The notes under the pieces were generated by a model that did no database searches, was not told where the DNA came from, and worked only from the letters and a program-made list of their open reading frames with translations. DNA of 64,000 nucleotides from an uncultured Clostridia bacterium. GTDB taxonomy: Bacteria > Bacillota > Clostridia > Oscillospirales > Ruminococcaceae. Position numbers and translations under genes: made by a program. Shown here one piece after another: positions 25,587 through 37,500 of this stretch; the first letter of the stretch is position 1; the number at the start of each line of letters is the position of its first letter. The stretch is from contig CANQHA010000007.1 of assembly GCA_947623585.1 (NCBI GenBank), positions 30,574 through 94,573 on the forward strand, in the 5' to 3' direction.

Positions 25587-28500
25587 TTATTTGCGCCGGT
25601 GTGAAAGCGCCGCTGCTGCCGCGAAAAACACGGCGGCCGCCGAAGCGGGCAAAAGCCCTGTTTCGGGATTGGCGGGGTCCTCCGAGACCTCTGCGCCCTC
25701 GATTGGCCGCTCGATCTCTACGCCGTCGTCGGGAATCGTCTCGACGTCTGACGAGCTGTCGCCCGACGGCAGAGTTTCAGACGGAACGGTCGGCAGGCTC
25801 GGTATCGACGGCACAGACGGCTCGGCAGGAGTTGACGGCTGAGAAGGAGGCCCGGGAGGCGCTATCGGAAGATCGGGACCCGTTGAACGGTTGAGGTTCG
25901 TTACAAGCGCCGTGGACTCGGTATCGGCCTGAATAACACCGCTTGTTCCGGAAGTGTACTCGGGCAGAATCCTGTATCTTGTGCCGGTGAGATTTTCGGT
26001 TATTTCATATGTCACGCCCTCGGGCAGACCGAGTATCGTTATCTTTCCGCCGCCTGAAACGTTTATTACATCGCCGTTTGAAACGGTGCCGCCGCCCTCG
26101 CCGACATAGCCGAACTCTCCGACCAAGGGATTGCCGTTTACATCGGTGAATTTAACGGTGAACGGGAACAAAGTGTGATCCTCGTACTCGAGCCACCTGT
26201 AATCGTAAACCACCTTTGAAATGCTAAGCGAGCCGGTTTTGATGTAGTAGACGAATTCGGCTTCGGAGGTTGTTCCGTCAATGATGTGACCAGACGAGCC
26301 GACGGCAGACCTCTGATAATACCAGTTTACGGGCTTTGCGGAGACGGTGTAGCCTACCCCCGCGGGGAGATCGACCGCTATCGCGGTTTCGTTGTTTTTG
26401 AGCGTTACCGTCGCGACGCCGCCGACAAATTCCATCAGCTTGCCGCTTTCGGGCGCTGCGCTGTTAAACCTCAGAGAATGGTCGATAGGCTGATCGAGAG
26501 TTATCGTATACTCGAATTCCTGAGCGTCATAGCTTACGTTGCCGCCGGTCTCAAATTCGACGAGATTTGTAAGTCTGAGACTTCCGACGTGCCATTTGTT
26601 GCTGAAAACGGCGGTCGAACGGACAGATTCGGAGATGGTTCCCGTCTCGTTTATCGAGGTGACCTTGAAGTATATGTTCTCAGTCTCAAAGACCGAATAG
26701 ACGCAGCCGGCGGGAATTGCGCTTATTATCGCTCTTTCGCCGTGTCTCAAAGAGATGTGAGCTTCGCCCAAAGCGTCGAATTCAACCGTCTGATCGGCGA
26801 GCGTCATTATCTCACCCTGCGGGAGGACTGCGGGATAAAGCCCCGAAACGGGGTTGCCGAAAGCGTCGGTCAGTTTTATCGTAAAGTCGAAAAGCTCGGA
26901 GGTCTCGGTGCCGACGACGTTGTTTATTATCGCGAGGCTGCCGCCCGAGTGAACTTCGGGCGGGGCGTCTTTGTGATTCACAAACGCCGCCTCAAAAGAC
27001 GTGCCCTCGATCACAACGCCGCTGATGAAGCCCTCGGCGGGAACGGTCGAATAACCGTCGGCGCCCGCGTCAAGCTCGGTAACGGTGAACATCGTTCCGG
27101 CGGGAATGCCGCTTATATTGACGCTCTGACCGTGTGAAAGCGTGAAGTCGGAAATTCCCGAAGTGAAGTTAAGATCGCCGTATATACCCTCGAGCGGAAG
27201 CCCGATGAGCTCTAATCTGAAGCCGAACGGACGGCTGCGGTCGGAAGCGGTGCCCGAAACGGTGTTTCTGACGGTTATTCCGCCCGACGGAACGGTGTTT
27301 ACAAACGCCTCAGCAGCGCCCGCCTCGGTTATCACGCCGGTTTTTGCAGCGGCGTCGGGTATCATTCCGCGAGCGTCGATCTCGGTGACGGTGTAGGCGG
27401 CTCCGACCGGAAGCGAGGGTATTAAAACGTGCTGACCGTCAGAGAGGGTGAACTCGCCCACGCCTTCGGAAATTACGCCGACCGGAGCGCCGAAGCCGTC
27501 GAATATCTGACCCGAGAAGCCGTCCGATATCTCAATGGAGAATCTGAACGGAAGCGCGGAGAAATCATGGCCGACGACGGTTTTTGAAACTATCAGCGAG
27601 CAGGGAGTTAAAACTGTGTTTGTGAACACAGCCGAAGCGCCCGAGCCCTCGGGGATAACGCCCGATTCTCCGACCGAAACGGTCGTGCAGCCGACGTTTG
27701 CGTTGGTCTCAATCACGGTGTAGGAAAGCCCGGACGGAATGCCCGCCGCGGTTACGCTTTGATTGCCGGTGAGGGTGACCTCGGCGACGCCGTTTGTGAA
27801 TATCAAGCCGCCGCAAACGCCGCTGAACGCGGGATCGCTTAGCTGAACGACGAAGCTGTAAGTCTCTGCTCCCGAACCGCCGACGACCCTGCTCATTACG
27901 GTGAGACCGCCGGTTTTTCTTGAGCTGACTATCTCTATCGCCGAGACCTCGTTTGCCGCGACGACGCCGCTTGCGCCGATGATTTCGGTGCTGAAGCCCG
28001 AAGAATCGCCGAGAGGTGAAAGCGTGTAGGCCGCTCCCTTGGGAAGACCGGATATCTCGATCCTGTCGCCGTCGCCGAGGCTTAACAGCGCGGTTCCGCC
28101 GATTATCGTTCCGCTCTGAGTGCCGAAGTAGGCAAACTCGTCGGTCAAGGGGGCGCCGGTCTCGTCGGTAAGATAAAGGGTATAGCCGAACCTTGCCGAG
28201 TCGCTTTGATAGCCGACAACGGTGTTAGTTATCAAAAGACCGCCGCTGACCTTTTCGTTGTAGAATATCGCGGTGACGCTCTCGTTTTCGGGAACAATGC
28301 CGCTTTGATTGCTTGAATGGGTCTCAAAGCCGAGGGAGTTGGCCTCGAGCTCTATGACGTCATAGCTTATGTCGGATGGAAGATCGGCAAACGTTACCGA
28401 CTGACCCGAGGAAAGCTCGAACGAGGCGGTTCCGCCGACGAACTGAATTCCGCCGTAGACGCCGTTTATCGACGTGTCGCCGAGAATTATGCGATAGTGG

Positions 28501-31500
28501 AAGATCGTTGACTCGGGCGCGCCCGAAACGATGTTGGTGACGGATACCGTTCCGAAGCTGAGCTCGGTGAAGCTGTAAGTATTTATTATCTCGGCGGTCG
28601 CCGGCGCTTTTGAGTTTCCGACCGAGCCCTCGGAAATGCCTCCGTTTTCGGGAGTATAGCCCGAGGCTTCTGAAATCTCTTTGACGGAATATCTCGTTCC
28701 GGCGGGGAGATCTTTAAACGTCGCGATATCACCTCCGGCAAGGCGCAGCTCGGCATAGCCGTTTATCGCGGCTCCGCTTGCGCCGCTTGAAAGATCGAAT
28801 TCGTAAGCGCCGTCAAGAGGAGCTCCGAGACTGTCGCTAAGACGGACCTCGAACAGGAATTCGGTTCTTGAAGCGGGCATATCGCTTCCGGGCGCGGGCT
28901 GAACGGTCTTTGTAACCGAGAGATCGCCCACGGGATATGCCGAGACGGGCTCGGAATGGATCCAGCCGTCGGCCGAGATTTTGGGAAGCGAAAGCTCGTG
29001 ACCCTCGGGGTCGCCCGCCCGGGCATACGCGGTCTCGGACCAGAGAGTGTAAGCCGAAACATAGGGAACGGAAGCGGTGTAGCTTACCGATTTTTCGGAG
29101 CCGTCGCTTATCTCGCCTATTTTCCAGACTATCGCGCCGGTTGCGAGATCGTACTCCCCTCCCGCAAGAGAGGATTGATCGAGTATCAGCCCGGCCGGGA
29201 GATAATCCGCTATTATGACGTTTTCGGCGCTGCCGCCCTCGACGCCCTCGGCGGAAACGGTGAGGGTGTAGGTGATGACATCGCCCTCGCGAACGGCCGC
29301 CGAAGCGCCCGAAATTCCGTTTACGGACTGGGTTTTGGTAACGGTTATGCTGTTGAGCGGGTTTATGACCTCGTTGGACGGAGCCTCGACCTCGATGCCG
29401 TTATATGTCATCGTTGCGGAGTTGGAAATCTGACCCTTTATGGCCGCCTTGGCGGTGACCTTGGCGCGCAGGGTGACATAGCCCTCTTCGCCGCTGTTTG
29501 CGGTGAAGGCCCATGTTACGGCGCGGGTGAGATCGTTATATTCATCGCCGCCGTCAATAAGCTCTAAGCCCTCGTCCAAAACGTCGGTTATAACTATTTG
29601 AACGTTGTCCTCGGAAAGAGGATTGACCCAGTGGATTCTATACTCTATCTCCTCACCGACAAGAACGCTGCTGCCGTCGCGGGGATAGGTCTCCTCCTTG
29701 AAGATATAGCGGTCGGGGTTCTTGGTCCAGACGAATTTTGCATTGCCCTCGTTGTCTACAAGCGTCGTGCTCGAAGAATAATAGGACTCGGAAGTCTCGG
29801 GCATGGTGAGGTCATAGCTTCCCGAACGGGCGGGAACGCTTATCTTGAGCACCGCTCCGGCGGGGATGCCGCTTATGACGAGATCCTGTGCTCCTTTAAG
29901 AGGAATGCCGTTTTCTTCAAACGTGTGAGAGCAGCTTGCAGAAACGTCTGCGCCGATGTCGGTTATTGCATAGGCATACTCTCCGATGAGGGTCTTGCCG
30001 GCCTCGGCCTCAAAGCTGACGGTGAACGGGAATTCGTGAGAGTCGCCCACAGAGGCGCCGACGACAAGGTTCTCTATGGCGTATTGATATGTCGTGTAGG
30101 TGTTTGTGAAGCTCAGGTCGGCGGTGGCGCCGTCGCTGTCTCTGATTATCGAAACCGCGCAGTCAAGCTGACCGTCGAAGCCGTCGTCGGTCACGGTGAA
30201 CGTTACGGTATAGCTCTCGCCAGAATAGCTCATGCCCTGAGAAGTGCCGGCGGCCTGAGTTACTTTATAGACGTAGGTGCCGGTCTCTGTGAATTCAAAG
30301 GACAGGTCTTCGCTCGCGGTGTAGGCTTCTTTGCCGAGAGTGAATGAAACGGTCTTTGACGCCTCCGCTGCTCCAGAAGAAGACGTGGAAGAATCAAGCG
30401 CGGCGTTGACGGTGAAGGTTTCGCTTGCATTGAGCGCACCGTTGAGGTTTTCGGTAACTGTTATCACGGTGTTCGCAGGGGCGGGAGAATACTTGTTTGT
30501 AAAGCCTGTCTTTGCGCCGTAAACGGGTCCCGAGACCGAAAGGGTGCCGTTTTTATTGTCGGTCACGGTGTAGGTCAGGGTCACGGGGTCTTCGTCGTAT
30601 GTCACTCCGACACGCTCGGGCGACGGGATAACTTCATTGACCGTGACGGTGTAAGTTCCGGGCTTTGTGAACGTTATGCCGCCGAACGAAATGCTGCCGC
30701 CGACGTTTGCGACCGTCTTATCAGTTCCGCCCGAGGCAAACTCGGCGCCGTCCGTAACATCGCCGGATATCTCGGCTGTGAAGCTGAAAAGACCATCAGT
30801 CAAGGGTTCGGGACCGTCGTAGGTTTTGATGAGGGCGGGGAGGGTTGCGGTGGCGGAGGTGAGGGTGTAAGTGTTGACCGCAGTGACTGTGGCATACTGA
30901 TGAGTTCCGTCAAATTGGCCGGTGATGGAAGTGTCGGTTCCGGTCAACTCCTCCGGATTTGTTTTATCATCATTGTCCCGAACGCCGGAGAAGCTGCTAA
31001 AGGTATAACCGTCAAAGCTGTATGAGGATAATTTGGCTTTAGCTAAATCATCGGGAGTGGGGGCGGTTATTTCCTCGACGGTGAACTTATATGTCGAAAG
31101 AAGTTTTTCGATGCTTATGCTCTGATTGTTTTTGAGCAGAACATAGGCCACGCCGTTCTCAAAGGTTATTTTGCCGATCTCGGGAGCCGCTATCGCCATT
31201 ATTTCGGAAGATACGGTCGGATAAGTCGCGGGGAATTCCTTGGTTCCCGCAAGAGTATTCTCAGTTGCGGTATCTTCAAGAGTGATCTTGAAGATAAACT
31301 GCTTGTCGTCGTCGGGGGTTATTCCCGCGGGCGAGGTCTCTATATTTTTAATAACCGTTAAAACACACGGCTCGGGCGTGTAGGTGTTGACAATGACGTT
31401 ATTTGTGCCGGCTTCGATATAGGCGCTGCCTGTATTCTCGTCTACTTTTGAATATTCGGGGGTGTTGATTACAAGCCGGCGGGTGCTCTCGTCGAGCGTG

Positions 31501-34500
31501 ACATTATAGGTTACGGTTATGGTGGTTTCGTTTACGTCATAACCTACCCTGTCAAGCCTGTCAAGCGGCGACGAAGCAACTTCCTCGGTCACCTTGAATA
31601 CATAAGTGCCCTGCTTGGAGAATGTGATTCCGTCAAAGTAAACATTTCCCCAGTCGTTGTTGACTGTATCTTTGGTGATCTCATAGCCGGATGCGTCGCC
31701 CGTGCCTGCTATTTTAAAGGTAAAGGCTTTTTGGAATACCTCGTTGTTCTCAACGTGAGATTTTTCGCCAACCTCATCTGCCAATATGTCTTCGCCGCTT
31801 ACCATTGTGTTGATCAGCTTTTTGATAATGTGGACGCGGGTATCGGCAGCTCCGGCGGCATCGCTTACCGTTACTTCGTCGGGAGTGAAGACGTTGGTGA
31901 ACGTGAGGGCTGTATTATCAGTTTTTGTGCCGTCTGAGTACGACGTATTGGTAACTTTCAGCGCGCCGGTTTCATCATCGGCGACGGTGTAGGTTACGGT
32001 GAGGGTCTTTGAATCCGCCTTAATACGCGAGTCAGTGATAAGTTTCTCGTCCTCTGTGACCGTGACGGTATAGGTTCCCGCCTTGGTGAATTTAAGATTA
32101 AACTTAACTTTGCCGTCTGTATCGTTTTGAGCGGTGCCGGAATCAAGGCTTGCTCCGCCCTCGGGATTAGAGGTCAACACGGCATTAAAGCTGAACTCGT
32201 CAGCTTTGAGGGCCATGGAAATGCCGGCATTGTCAATAAGCCGCTTTGTGAGGTTGAGCTCGGCAGTTGCAGGGGTGGGATTATAGGCGTTATTGAATGT
32301 GATTCCGTCTTTGCCGGTTTCGCCTATTTTGTAGGTTGTGCTGCTCACCACGAGCGCACCTTCTCCATTATCATCAACTTTGACGGTAACGGTGTATTCG
32401 CTGTCGTCGTAGTCAAAGAGAGGATTGGCCGACGAAGTAGTCTCTTTGACGGTGAATTTATATTCTCCCGGACGGTCAAATTTGATTTCGTCAAACGGTT
32501 TCTCGACGGAGTAGCTGCTATTTTTTAACTCCGTTCCGCTGATGGTGACCGTTTTGTCGCTCGGCAAAGTTACGCCGTCTGTGGCGGGATCGTCGGCGCT
32601 TTCAATAGAGAATGTGAACAAGTAGTCGGTGTAATTTACCGGCTTTTCGCCCGAAACGGTTTTTGTCAGCGAAATCGTCGTACTTACGGGCACGGGAGTG
32701 TAGATGTTGACAAACTCTTCTTCGACGGCGGGTTCGGCAGCCGTGGTGTTTTCGTTAATCGTGCCGCTTCGTGTTTCAGACGTAGGCGGTTTGATTGCAA
32801 ACTGAGTTTTTGAAGGCTTGCTCTCGGTGACGGTATAGGTCGCGCCGGCGGGCAGCCCGAGGATCTCAACGGACTGACCGTGTTTCAGACTGAATTTCCA
32901 TGTATTGTCGCTTTCTTTTTTAAGCTCGGTTATGCTCGGCACTGCGGCTCCGGAATCAGCGCCGGCGGTTACTGAAAGGGTGTCGGGGTTCCACCCGTCT
33001 CCGTCAACAGGTTTGACTACAAGGGTGAACGTGAATTCTTCATTTTTGGCAAATTCGGGAAGATCGACGCCCTCGGCGAAGTGCTCGACGGTTTTGCTGA
33101 CCTTGAGCGTGCCGGTTTTATAGGTGTTGGTGACGGTTACAGAAGCCGGATCGCCGCCGTTAGGAATATTACCTTTATCCGATTCGGCGTAAGTGGTGTT
33201 GTAGAATTGAGAATATGTGCCGCTGCCCTCGGTGACGGTATAGGACGCGCCGGCGGGCAGACCGCTTATCGTTGCAGTCTGATCTTTCTTGAGAGTCAGA
33301 TTTAGCGACGCTGCTCCGTCTATGAATTCAAGAGTTTCATTTTTGCTGGACGGCTCTGCTCCGCTGATTTCGACCTTGACGGTTGACTTCAAATCGGGCG
33401 TATCCGCGATCGGGCTCGGGGCGGAAATGCGCGAGACCTGACGGTAGCCGAGAAGCCTTGAAATGCCGAATTCGGGCTCGGACAAAAGACTTGCAGCGGC
33501 GACCTCGGGGCCGACTGTCTCTTTAACTCCGCTGATTTTAACGGTGAAGCTAAAATCAAAATTGTTGAAATCGTCGCCGACGACCTCTTTTTTGATTTCA
33601 AGGCTGCCCTCGCGGCGGGTGTTGGTGAAGGTTATTTTGTTTGCTTTGTCCTTTTCAACGGTTTGGGTGCCGGAGTTAGCAGTAGTTTCAGCAGCTTCCA
33701 CCGTAGTGGTATACATCCCGTCGGTCGTCTGGGTGACGGTGACGTCAGCGCCCTCGGGGAGATTTGAAATAGTGATGCTCCCGCCCTTTTTAAGCCTTAG
33801 TTTGCCGTCGTTTGAGATGGCAGTGATAGCTTTGTCGGTTTCGTCAACTGCATCGCCGGTAACGGCAAAGCTGCCGGCGAGATCCTTGCCGTCTTTTTTG
33901 ATGGCGACGGTGTACTCAAACACTTTGCCCTCGGGAACGCCGATACCGGTGGTGGCGTTTTTGATATCAACGCTGCCGGTGGGATAGTCGTTGGTAAAGG
34001 TGATAATAGTAGTGCCGGAAGAAGATGATGACGGATAAATAGACTCGTCAACAGTTCCCCCGTTTTTATCTTTTACCTTCTTGATTGAATCAACGGTGAT
34101 CGTTGAGGTGTGGGTATCTGTGTCATTTACCGCTTTGAAAACTATTTCGTACTCGGACTTATCATATGTAACGCCGGGGATCTGGGCGTCGGCTGCGGGG
34201 ATATTCTCCTTTAAAGTATAGGTGAACTTGCCGGCGGCATGGAAACTGATAGTTCCAAGGTCCGAAACATTAACGGGAGTGTTGAATTTTTCAACTTTGG
34301 CCTTGGGGGTACTATCAACCTTTGAAAACTTTTTGTTTTCTTCAAAAGGCTCTCGGTAGGGGGTCGTTAAGTTCCCGGAGCCGGTTGTTTCTACATCGAG
34401 GTCTTCGGCTTTAAACTCAAGAGCGAATTCAAAATCATCTTCAAAGGGAATGGCGCCCGAGCCGCCGGTGACGGTTTTTTGAATCGATATGCTCTGGGCT

Positions 34501-37500
34501 TTGAGAATATCGGATATGTATTTTGTTTCATCAAAGCTGCCGACGCCGACCTTCGTTTGGACATACTCCCCCACAGAGAGAGGCGCTATACCGATGGTCT
34601 GGATAACTTTGTTACTGTTATCCTCATGCGTGGCACTAATAACTTCTGTGCCGGAATAAACGCCCTCCTCATTTCCGCGAATGAAAACATTGTTATATGC
34701 CTCGTTGGTCGGGTATTCTATGGTTACAATATATGTTCCCTGGGGCAGGGTGTCGAATTGAATTACGCCGTCCTCGGTGACAAACGGGTTATCACGATTC
34801 TCATAGTCAAGCAAAAATTTATAGGTGTGATCTATGGTGATAGTTGTATAATCACGTTTCCCTTCCTCACCGCTTTCGGTCTTGAACGGCGTCCTGCTTG
34901 CAAACATATTCTTATCCGGGTCGTCATTTTCTTCAAGCCATGTTTTTTCGGCTTCACTGGGATTATAATCGAAGCTCTTTGTTGTAGCCGAGTCTGACAG
35001 ACCTATTGATACCTTGGCTTCGGCAAGACCCTCGCCCACATCATATTTTCCGTTGCCGCTATCACCACCATTAGGTTTATCGAGGAACACGGTCTCTATG
35101 AATCCTGCCGCTTTAATAGGATTCGTGAAAGCCCAATGGTAATATTGCTTCGAGGCGTCTTCATGATCCGCTGTATATACTACGCTTGTCGGTTCCGCCG
35201 CATTGCCGCCGATAGGCTCTTCAACGACGATATAATATATCTGCTTACGAACATTATCATTCGTTTCGTTGGGATAATAGTACATCGGGAGGTCGGTGAT
35301 TTTGGTTACGCCGGACTCGGCCTCGTTGACAGATACGTTGCTCCTTTTAAATACGTAACCGGTGGTGTTAGTAACACTATATTTTTCTAACACGACGCCG
35401 TTCTTTTTAATTATTATGTTTCCACCGGAGCCTGCTTCTGCGGTGTATTTAAGGGTTCTCGCAGTAGCTTCGGGTTTGCTGCCGTCTCTTGTAGAAGCGT
35501 CCGCATGATAATCTGCTACAAAGCCGAGGATCGTGAACGTTGCGCTTAAATTTGAGGTCTTCTTGTCGGCGGGATCCCATATTTTTTGGATCATCAGCGG
35601 GTCGTTATCTCCAATCGTTCCAACGCCGCTGTAAGGAATTGAAAAGTATCCGACGTCGGTGGCATAGAATACCTTTTGAGTGATCGGCTGATTGTTGTGG
35701 TCAACGCCCTGAGGCACGAGAGAAATCGTGATCTTACACTCGTTTATCTTAGAACCATGATCCTGCCTTGAGCGATACGTTTTGCCGTCTATTTCTACGC
35801 CGCCCGATACTTCGGGGTTAAGTGTAGTATCACTTGCAGACTTATCAACCGTTGTAACATAATGGGTGATGACACCGTCGGCAACCTCGGGGTCGTTATA
35901 GGTTATTGTAATATAAACTTTTTTATCAGAGCTAAGTTTCGTCTCGTCAACGGGGATAGAATAGATTCCGTCGGTATTGGTGTGGGTCTCGTATTCCGTT
36001 TTTATTCCCTCTTTGTTGTTTAGGGAATAATACTCTGCATAAACTTTAGCGCCGGCGATGGCACGGTCGTTGGTTGCGGTGTCATAATCTTGGCTGGTGA
36101 CACCCGCTTGTTTCTCATCCTCACATTCAAGATATACAAAGCCGCTGATGATGACCTGATCGGCAACGTGGGTCAGAACGACGGGTTGGTCAAGCTCGGC
36201 TATATCTTCAGGTTCTGTATTTACAACGTGGGTCCAGAAGTCAACAACACCGTGGTCAGAGCCGCAGTTGCTGCTAAATTTACCTGCATTTTTGTTAAGC
36301 GTTTTAGCGTTGACGGTATCGCCCTTATAACTTGGTACGCCGTCGATACTGTGGTTTTCATATATGACATAATTAGAGGCTCCACCTGGAACTTCCTCCC
36401 ATGATGAATAAACGGTGTAGGTTTCAGAAGCGGAGGATTTTTTGTTCCATTTCCAATCGAGATAGTCTGCACTGGCGTGAGCAGACCCCATGCCGCTGGC
36501 AGTTGTGTCGTCTGTATTAACCTCAGTACAATCTACGTTGGAAGGCAGGTTCCAATACCAAGCGTTAAGACCTGTACCCTTTCCGTTTTTATACAGCATA
36601 TCGCTTACAACATAGTCGCGGAGAATGCTTTTATCGACATTGTTGTAATAAAGGCTCGAGCGCTGTCCCAAATCGTACTCAAGCCCAGCGGGCGGGTTTT
36701 CGAGCCAGATCGAAAGACCGTTGGAGATGTTCTCCGCGTCGGAGATCGGGAAGTGGATCTCTCCGTTTTTGGCCTCAGCATAAACCTTGCCGAGACCGGT
36801 GTTTCCGAAGTATTGCCCGACAGGCAGAATACGCCCGTATTGGTCGCGGCCGTTCCAATAAATACGGTCGTCGTCCTCGTCTACGTTATCAACCGCGTTT
36901 CCGAGCATGATTTTTCCGAGGCACTGATAGTCACCGATATCGTTACCTTTGCCGTCGGGGACTTTGTCTTTAAGCCCTGTGGCATTAAGCTCATCTGATG
37001 TCAGTATTTTGATAGCAATAATGCTGCTGAAATCCCAACCGCTCGCTGTCTTCATTTTGTCGGTTGTATTCGGGTGACGGTTAGTGAGATCAGCTGCGTA
37101 AATTCCATACCAGCCGGTACCATCACTATATACTGTCGGATTATTCTTTCGGGCTTCCTCGTCGATATAAACTACAAAGTTTAAATCATCATCAACGCTC
37201 AGACAAATTTCCTCGTCGTGAACGTTGTCCGCATCACCATTATGACCCGAGCCTGCCTGGTGGTAATTTTTGGCATAGAGGTTGGTCATGTCGATGATGA
37301 CGCGATAAGAGGTCGCGCCGCTGGTTTTGACCTGGAAATATCCGCCGGCACCGACCGAGCCTTCGTGGTTATCGCCTTCGGCATCGCCCTCATCGGCATC
37401 GCCCTCACCGACATCGCCGGTCGTGCCGGTTTTACCGTCAAAGCGGATAGCTTCGGCGACACCCTGACTCTGAGCGGTGGTATTTACGGCATTTGAGTCG

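Noticed and set aside
26286..30347. Long plus-strand frames (for example 26286-27137 and 29598-30347) opposite the giant surface protein gene
   Set aside because: They have no ribosome sites or promoters. They arise from the repeated, codon-biased DNA of the minus-strand gene, which has a signal peptide, modules and sorting tail.
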